Assembly (NCBI RefSeq): GCF_003097355.1
Contig: NZ_PYUI01000009.1
Span: 62,001-126,000, forward strand
DNA from: Arthrobacter sp. H-02-3
GTDB taxonomy: Bacteria > Actinomycetota > Actinomycetes > Actinomycetales > Micrococcaceae
DNA: 64,000 nucleotides
Direction of reading: 5' to 3'
In this document: piece by piece, positions 54,134 to 64,000 of the stretch
How the letters are laid out: every line of letters begins with the position of its first letter
How positions within the stretch are numbered: position 1 is the stretch's first letter
Notes under the pieces: model-generated
What the model saw: only the letters and a program-made list of their open reading frames with translations
Told to the model about the DNA's origin: nothing
Databases searched by the model: none
Position numbers and translations under genes: made by a program

Positions 54134-54202
54134 GAATTTCCTCCTGGATGGACGAACTGCGGATTCACTGCGGGAGAACCGGTTCTAGTCTTGCACTTTT
54201 GC

Positions 54203-54228
54203 GGAATATTTGCCTGCCGGACGTGGTT
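54203..54228 (+). promoter_or_regulatory. SigR-type promoter (autoregulation of sigR)
   Basis: GGAAT (54203-54207), 18 bases, then GTT (54226-54228): the consensus of SigR/SigH thiol-stress sigma factors. It precedes the sigR gene itself. Confidence 0.8.
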
Positions 54229-54268
54229 GTGAAAGGCAGGTTTAAGCACGGCTCAGGAAGGCGGAGAT

Positions 54269-55135
54269 TTGACGCAAGTGTTGGACAGAACGGACCTGGA
54301 AGCCGGTTCCGGGCAGCCGTGGACCGTCGCTCTTCCGGGAGTTCCGGGTGCCCGGCGGAAGGTGACAGTAGACTTGGACGCAATGAGCACCATGGACCCG
54401 GCCGTTACGGCCATGCACGAGGTTGCCGGAAACGACGCCACGCCCACCCCCACACCTGATGCCAGTGCGGCCGCCGCCCTGGAAACCGAGGTGGACGGCA
54501 AGCCGCTGGACGTCTCCACCGAGTCCGCGGAAGAGCGCCGGGCGCGCTTTGAACGCGACGCCATGCAGTACGTGGACCAGTTGTATTCCGCGGCCATGAG
54601 GATGGCCCGGAATCCCTCGGACGCCGAGGACCTGGTCCAGGAGGCGTACACGAAGGCGTTCTCGGCCTTCCACCAGTACAAGCCCGGCACCAACCTGAAA
54701 GCCTGGCTGTACCGCATCCTCACCAACACCTACATCAACCTGTACCGGAAGCGTCAGCGCGAGCCCCTGCAGTCGAATTCGGACACGATCGAGGACTGGC
54801 AGCTGGCCCGCGCAGAGTCGCATACGTCCTCGGGACTGCGTTCGGCGGAAGCCGAGGCGCTTGATCACCTGCCCGATTCCGATGTGAAGCGCGCCCTCCA
54901 GTCGATTCCCGAGGAATTCCGGCTGGCCGTGTACTTCGCCGACGTCGAGGGCTTCGCGTACAAGGAAATTTCAGACATCATGAACACCCCCATCGGGACC
55001 GTCATGTCCCGGCTGCACCGCGGCCGGAAGATGCTGCGGGACATGCTTGCGGACTATGCCGCCGAGCGGGGATTCAGGGCCGCCACCGAGTCAACCAGCG
55101 CGGCCGACAGCAACAAACAGGAGAACAGGAAATGA
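54269..55135 (+). CDS. sigR: Thiol-stress ECF sigma factor SigR/SigH
   Basis: 288 residues if started at the TTG at 54269 (AGGAAGG 7-8 bases upstream). An ATG at 54383 gives a shorter form; Streptomyces SigR also has long and short forms. Sigma region 2 ([55 protein letters not shown]) and region 4 ([40 protein letters not shown]) are standard for the SigR group. It turns on thiol-redox repair genes. It overlaps rsrA by 4 bp. Confidence 0.93.
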   Translation: MTQVLDRTDLEAGSGQPWTVALPGVPGARRKVTVDLDAMSTMDPAVTAMHEVAGNDATPTPTPDASAAAALETEVDGKPLDVSTESAEERRARFERDAMQYVDQLYSAAMRMARNPSDAEDLVQEAYTKAFSAFHQYKPGTNLKAWLYRILTNTYINLYRKRQREPLQSNSDTIEDWQLARAESHTSSGLRSAEAEALDHLPDSDVKRALQSIPEEFRLAVYFADVEGFAYKEISDIMNTPIGTVMSRLHRGRKMLRDMLADYAAERGFRAATESTSAADSNKQENRK

Positions 55136-55392
55136 GCGACTGCCAGGGACTGGGCGATTGCGACGACGCCCGGATGCAACGTATCTATGAATATCTGGAT
55201 GGTGCGCTCACGCATAAAGACATCGCAGAGATCAAGGACCACCTGGACAGTTGCCCGGAGTGCCTGGAGCAGTACGACCTCGAATGTGTCATCCGCGTGA
55301 TGGTCAAGCGTTCGTGCACCGAAGCGGCTCCGGAGAACCTCAAGAACTCCATCCTGGACCGGATCCACTCCATCCGGACCGTGGAAGCCTAA
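55132..55392 (+). CDS. rsrA: Redox-sensing anti-sigma factor RsrA
   Basis: 86-residue zinc anti-sigma factor. [20 protein letters not shown] provides the H-x3-C-x2-C centre, and a further Cys (VKRSC) lies in the C-terminal part. Disulfide formation under thiol stress releases zinc and frees SigR. It is co-transcribed with sigR and followed by a strong terminator. Confidence 0.93.
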   Translation: MSDCQGLGDCDDARMQRIYEYLDGALTHKDIAEIKDHLDSCPECLEQYDLECVIRVMVKRSCTEAAPENLKNSILDRIHSIRTVEA

Positions 55393-55417
55393 GCCGCACA
55401 GCCAAAGACCCCAAAGC

Positions 55418-55454
55418 GAAAGACCCCGGAACCGTGAGGTTTCCGGGGTCTTTC
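55418..55454. terminator. Terminator between rsrA and the bL37 gene
   Basis: GAAAGACCCCGGAA (from 55418) pairs with TTCCGGGGTCTTTC (55441-55454), with A and T tracts on both sides. It is convergent with the minus-strand bL37 gene. Confidence 0.9.
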
Positions 55455-55482
55455 ACTTAAAGCAGTCAATCCTAGCCGTGGC

Positions 55483-55557
55483 TTAGGTGTTGGGGCGCTT
55501 ACCGTGGTTCGCGCCGCCACGCTTACGGTCACGACGTTTACGTGCACGCTTGCTCAT
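55483..55557 (-). CDS. 50S ribosomal protein bL37 (24 residues)
   Basis: ATG at 55557 with AAGGAGG 8 bases upstream. The product is MSKRARKRRDRKRGG followed by ANHGKRPNT. The all-basic start and the ANHGKRPN ending match the tiny bL37 protein first seen in mycobacterial ribosome structures (AURKAIP1/COX24-like). It binds 23S rRNA. Confidence 0.85.
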   Translation of the reverse strand: MSKRARKRRDRKRGGANHGKRPNT

Positions 55558-55664
55558 AGCTGGCCTCCTTAATCTTGGTACTCAAAAGAGCTGCCCTCAA
55601 GTCTCCCACATCACGGCACCCGCCGCGAACCGGCGGCCCCGCATGGCGACCTCAGCGACCGGGC

Positions 55665-56300
55665 TCATGCCTCGAGTGAGTTGCGGATCGAGATCCGGGC
55701 CTGATCCAGCACTGTCCTGACGGTTTCGAGCGTGACGGCGGTGACGGGGCGGCTCCCGGCGTGGCGCCGCAGTTCCACCCGCATGTCGTCGCGGAAGGCC
55801 TGGACGAGCAGTTCGGCCTCCTTCAGCCGCCGTTCCCCCTCCGGTGAGTACCGCGTGCCCGCGACGCCGGCAGAGCCCGTCCCGGCCGCCGTCCCTGCGG
55901 CACGGGCCGAGGTGCGCGCCGCCTCCGCCTTTGCCGCGAGGTCGGCCCGGAGGCCGCGCATGTTGACGCGGATGTCCTGGCGCAGGTTGTCGGCGAGCCG
56001 GCGGACCGAGGCCGAGATGTCGTTTTCGACGCCGGCGAGCTCGTCCCGGCGGCTGTTCAGTTCCCTGAGCCCCGCCGGGGTGATGCTGTAGTTGGTGCGG
56101 CGGCCTTCCGTGTGGGTGGCCACGAGCCCTTCCTCCTCGAGCTTGCCCAGGCGCGGGTAGATGGTTCCGGCGCTGGGGGAGTAGGTGCCGCCGAACCGCT
56201 CGCTGAGGGCCTTGATGAGCTCGTAGCCGTGCTTGGGCCCTGATTCGAGCAGGGCGAGCAGGTACAGCCGCAGTGCTCCGTGGGCGAAGACGGGAGGCAT
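55665..56300 (-). CDS. PadR family transcriptional regulator
   Basis: 211 residues. The N-terminal winged helix (HGALRLYLLALLESGPKHGY, SPSAGTIYPRLGKLEEEGLV) is the PadR signature; the C-terminal about 110 residues form long helices for dimerisation. Its start overlaps the stop of the DUF4097 gene by one base, so both are in one operon. It probably represses this operon through the GATATATCGCG repeats at 57168-57229. Confidence 0.92.
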   Translation of the reverse strand: MPPVFAHGALRLYLLALLESGPKHGYELIKALSERFGGTYSPSAGTIYPRLGKLEEEGLVATHTEGRRTNYSITPAGLRELNSRRDELAGVENDISASVRRLADNLRQDIRVNMRGLRADLAAKAEAARTSARAAGTAAGTGSAGVAGTRYSPEGERRLKEAELLVQAFRDDMRVELRRHAGSRPVTAVTLETVRTVLDQARISIRNSLEA

Positions 56301-57127
56301 CAGAGCACCGGTTCGGTGTCCGCGGTCGGGTGGCCGTGGAAAATCGATGTCTTTCCCGAGACCGAGTTGGTGCGGACCAGCATCAGCTTGGCGTCCGGGC
56401 CCGCAATGGTCTGCACCGTGCCGTTGGGCTGGGAATACCTCAGGTCGTTAATGACCACTGCTCCGCTGGCGGATTTGGCGATGATGTCCACGCCGACGTC
56501 GTGCGGCAGCCGGATGGTGACGTCACCGGAGACCGAATTGGCGCCGAAATCCTGGGTGAAACCGTGGAGATCGAAGCTCAGGTCGCCGCTGACGGTATTC
56601 GCGCGGATGTGGCTGAAATGGCCCGAGGCCGTTACCTCGCCGGAGACGCTCTTGGCGGTCAGGACGCCGCGGTGGTTGCGGGCGATCACTTCGCCGCTGA
56701 CCGTATTGACGGAGAGGTCCCCGGACGTGCCGTCGGCCAGCACGGACCCCGAGACCGTGTTGAGCCGCGCGTGCCCGCTGGTCCCGGAGACCATGCCGTC
56801 GCCGCTGACCGTTCCGGCCTCCACCTCGACGCCGGCGGGCAGGGCGATGCTGATGACCACCGAGTTGCTGCTGTGGTTATTGACGGTCCCCATGAGGTTT
56901 TTGAACCAGCCCTGCGGGCCGTGGAGCTGGTGGCGGACTTCCAGGCGGCCGTCTATGACGGAGACGGCGAGCGGGTCGCCGGTGATTTCGGAGACTTCGA
57001 TCCTGGCCACGTCTTCGTCATGGGTGACGATGTCGAAGCGGCCGCGAACGATGCCGAGCTTGAGCGAGCGGACGCCGTCGACGTCGATGGTCTGCGGGCC
57101 TGTCACGGTCCACGTGTTCTCTGACAT
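56300..57127 (-). CDS. DUF4097 beta-helix protein
   Basis: 275 residues, mostly a series of short repeats of the form (N/A)xVSGxV (NTVSGSVLADG, NTVSGEVIARN, KSVSGEVTASG, NTVSGDLSFDL, NSVSGDVTIRL) typical of the right-handed beta-helix of DUF4097 (adhesin-like) proteins. There is no signal peptide. In Firmicutes and actinobacteria such proteins are often paired with PadR or phage-shock-like regulators, as here. The molecular role is unknown. Confidence 0.9.
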   Translation of the reverse strand: MSENTWTVTGPQTIDVDGVRSLKLGIVRGRFDIVTHDEDVARIEVSEITGDPLAVSVIDGRLEVRHQLHGPQGWFKNLMGTVNNHSSNSVVISIALPAGVEVEAGTVSGDGMVSGTSGHARLNTVSGSVLADGTSGDLSVNTVSGEVIARNHRGVLTAKSVSGEVTASGHFSHIRANTVSGDLSFDLHGFTQDFGANSVSGDVTIRLPHDVGVDIIAKSASGAVVINDLRYSQPNGTVQTIAGPDAKLMLVRTNSVSGKTSIFHGHPTADTEPVL

Positions 57128-57167
57128 GGTTCCTCCGGAAAATGCGAAAAGCGGCTGGACAACTAAC

Positions 57168-57229
57168 GATATATCGCGACTATGAAGTCACGATATATCG
57201 CGCTTTCCGGCGGGTCAAGATATATCGCG
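57168..57229. promoter_or_regulatory. Triple PadR-type operator
   Basis: Exact GATATATCGCG occurs at 57168-57178, 57192-57202 and 57219-57229, in a 62-bp block 41 bp upstream of the DUF4097-padR operon. The inner ATATAT core is typical of PadR boxes. On the minus strand a TTGACC hexamer lies between two of the copies and could be the -35. Confidence 0.75.
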
Positions 57230-57268
57230 AAATTCCCGGGAGGGCCGGCCGGCTGCGGGCTGGCCGGG

Positions 57269-57868
57269 CTACTCCGGCGCCTCGATGCCGAGCCATTGGA
57301 ACCAGCCACGGTGCAGCACCAGCCACGCCATGAGGCCGTAGCCGGCCTGGCCGGGCGTGCCGCCGTTGGCTGCGAGGTCCTGGCGCCATTGTTCGTGGTT
57401 CAGGAGCGGCGAGAAGGTATCCACGTAGAGGTGCTTGCGGCGCGTGGTGACGTCGGCGAACGCCGTGTTGAGTTCACCGAGCCGGCGGTTCTGCGCGGGG
57501 TCGAGGGTGGGCGGCGGCCCCACGACGAAGACCTCGATCTTGTTCTGCGAGGCGGAGTCCAGGATGTTGGCGAGGTTCAGCCGGCTGCGGGCCGTGGACA
57601 GGCCGAATTCGATGTCGCGCCCGGATAGGCCGATCACCAGGCGGTTTTCGTGGTGGTTGCCGAAGCGGCGGCCCGCCTCCTCGAGCCAGCGCGCGGCAAT
57701 TCCCTCGGTGCCCTCTTCCGGGCACGGCAGGGGGTAGCACTCCAGGGCGACGCTGTCCTGCGGGGTCCGGGCCAGCACCCGGCCCAACCAGCCCAGAGCC
57801 CGCGGATCACCGAGCCCGGCCAACAGCTCGTCCCCAACGGCTGCGATCCGCAGCTTCCGATCTTCCAC
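57269..57868 (-). CDS. GDSL/SGNH hydrolase-like protein lacking the catalytic serine
   Basis: 199 residues. The fold-I segment reads RIAAVGDELLAGLGDPRALG, where the GDS nucleophile motif has become GDE. Fold-III/V features are degenerate as well: ANGGTPGQAGYGLMAWL has Thr where the catalytic His of D-x-x-H-P should be. The FVVGPPPTLDPAQNRRLGEL stretch is otherwise typical of SGNH proteins. It is probably a non-catalytic ligand-binding or regulatory relative. Similar GDE forms occur in related genera, I believe. Confidence 0.8.
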   Translation of the reverse strand: MEDRKLRIAAVGDELLAGLGDPRALGWLGRVLARTPQDSVALECYPLPCPEEGTEGIAARWLEEAGRRFGNHHENRLVIGLSGRDIEFGLSTARSRLNLANILDSASQNKIEVFVVGPPPTLDPAQNRRLGELNTAFADVTTRRKHLYVDTFSPLLNHEQWRQDLAANGGTPGQAGYGLMAWLVLHRGWFQWLGIEAPE

Positions 57869-57928
57869 GACTACCTCTTCACTTCAACGCTGTCCATCAA
57901 GCTGACCACTAACAGTCCATTAAACAGA

Positions 57929-57972
57929 GCTGCCCGGCCGGAGTGTTGTGTTTCAGTCTCCGGCCGGGCAGC
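57929..57972 (-). terminator. Terminator of kgd
   Basis: GCTGCCCGGCCGGA (57929-57942) pairs perfectly with TCCGGCCGGGCAGC (57959-57972); loop of 16 bases. It lies 8 bp after the kgd stop codon. Confidence 0.85.
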
Positions 57973-57979
57973 AATGACG

Positions 57980-61780
<3,801 letters not shown>

Positions 61781-62020
61781 TTGAAATACGCCTCTTCCAT
61801 GAGTTTGATTCCCTCTGGCTTCCACGGTGCTTCGGCACAACGATCGAGCCAGTCTCTGCGTCCAGTGAACCCAGACCCATGCCAGTCTAGTGACGATTCT
61901 TGCCAAACCGCCAATAAGCGTGACTCAAATCATGATCTGCCCAGGCGGCCGCCGAATTGGCGTGAAGATGTCGTGCGGAACCGGCGAGGATGCAGCGGCT
62001 GCCGCACCGGAAATCGCCCC

Positions 62021-62026
62021 TAGAAT
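62021..62026 (+). promoter_or_regulatory. -10 element of the GuaB1-type gene
   Basis: TAGAAT, 46 bp upstream of the GTG start, which has AAGGAG as ribosome site. The 292-bp divergent region to kgd otherwise shows no gene. Confidence 0.4.
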
Positions 62027-62063
62027 CGAGGGAGAACCGTTTGGTGCCGAAGGTGCCAGCTAA

Positions 62064-63560
<1,497 letters not shown>

Positions 63561-63862
63561 CGCCGCAGCTCGGGGGCTGGCGGCGGCTGCTCCTGTAGAC
63601 TGAAATTCTTATGGACAGTAAATCTAGGTGCCGGCCTGGGGGCTGTCAGCGAAGAACGGAAACCGTTCCCGCGCAGTCCACCCGCAGAGCCGGCAAACCC
63701 CGTTCACGCGCCCATCACTCTCTGGCCATTCGCCACTCCGGAGCCTTCCAGGACACAGGGTCGGCTGCCGCCGACCATCCTCCGCCGGCCCGCCGACTCC
63801 AGCCACTCCGCACCCCGCAACGGCACCGGCTGCGCGCCGCCGCTCCGGAAGCAGGCCATTAA
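63561..63862 (+). promoter_or_regulatory. 302-bp leader upstream of the CNNM-type gene
   Basis: No credible gene; open frames here are Arg/Pro-rich. A possible promoter is TAGACT - 17 bp - TAAATC near 63597-63625, leaving a leader of roughly 230 bases that is rich in C and could fold. I looked for an M-box (magnesium) pattern and did not find one. Confidence 0.3.
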
Positions 63863-64000
63863 ATGGAATGGCTTCTCCTCGTAGCAGGGCTCCTGCTCAT
63901 CCTCGGCACCGGTTTCTTCGTTGCCGTGGAATTTTCCCTGGTCGCCCTTGATCAGACGACAGTGCAGCGCGCGGTCGACGGCGGAGACGCCGCCGCCGAG
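63863..64000 (+). CDS. CNNM/hemolysin-C (TlyC/CorC) type membrane protein, 5' end only
   Basis: The ATG at 63863 opens MEWLLLVAGLLLILGTGFFV, then AVEFSLVALDQTTVQRAVDG, the start of a CNNM (DUF21) domain, where FVAVEFSLV lines the ion site. The gene leaves the window after 46 codons. Full members have CNNM, CBS and CorC_HlyC domains and move Mg2+ or other divalent ions. Confidence 0.8.
   Translation, partial: MEWLLLVAGLLLILGTGFFVAVEFSLVALDQTTVQRAVDGGDAAAE

Noticed and set aside
63561..63862. Possible magnesium (M-box) riboswitch before the CNNM-type gene
   Set aside because: The conserved M-box core sequence and helices could not be found; only a long C-rich leader is visible.

Overview
The window is high-GC actinobacterial chromosome, most likely from Arthrobacter, Pseudarthrobacter or a close relative in the Micrococcaceae. 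The evidence is the strong GC bias at third codon positions, the fused 2-oxoglutarate dehydrogenase/E2 protein (Kgd type), a mycothiol-type SigR/RsrA pair, a SAM-IV riboswitch, the 24-residue ribosomal protein bL37, several leaderless TAnnnT promoters, and a tmRNA tag ending in ALAA.

Region 1 (1-21.6 kb) is a cell-surface polysaccharide locus centred on dTDP-L-rhamnose. It holds rmlA, rmlB and a fused rmlC-rmlD; five family-2 glycosyltransferases; an epimerase; a DUF2304 protein; a Wzx-like flippase; an acyltransferase; a GtrA protein; large polytopic proteins (DUF6541 and two DUF2142 copies); a secreted GH25 muramidase with a repeat tail; and an orphan PstS-like lipoprotein.

Region 2 (21.9-36.5 kb) is a Tad/Flp pilus operon (tadA-tadB-tadC-flp-tadE-tadE-tadG-like). 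Its ATPase gene tadA is split by a 9,515-bp integrative element. The junctions can be read to the base: a shared AGTGC at 22968 and 32483, and joining the two halves restores a 408-codon tadA frame. The element encodes a large serine recombinase, a string of small phage-type proteins, a winged-helix replication-type protein whose gene contains 12-bp iteron-like repeats, a putative packaging protein, an HK97-fold major capsid protein, and on the opposite strand a one-piece ATPase-TOPRIM (OLD/PARIS-like) protein. I see no large terminase, portal, protease or tail gene. The best reading is a capsid-encoding phage satellite that carries a defence gene and sits in a pilus gene, where excision would restore the host gene. 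This is the most interesting part of the window.

Region 3 (36.6-43.8 kb) is the conserved block prfB, ftsE, ftsX, an EnvC-like M23 hydrolase, smpB and ssrA (tmRNA), followed by small stress-type proteins (SHOCT, DUF6325, a 44-residue basic protein, a zinc-ribbon protein).

Region 4 (43.9-50.2 kb) has an MFS exporter, a manganese module (mntH plus a DtxR/MntR-type regulator with a likely operator), a methyltransferase, and a cysteine desulfurase-like enzyme under a SAM-IV riboswitch.

Region 5 (50.2-64 kb) is core metabolism and stress control: hisN, rsgA, aroA, a DoxX protein, sigR/rsrA with a SigR-type autoregulatory promoter, bL37, a PadR regulator with a DUF4097 partner and three operator-like repeats, a GDSL-like protein lacking the catalytic serine, kgd, a GuaB1-type IMPDH/GMPR-family enzyme, and the start of a CNNM/hemolysin-C type membrane protein that runs off the edge.
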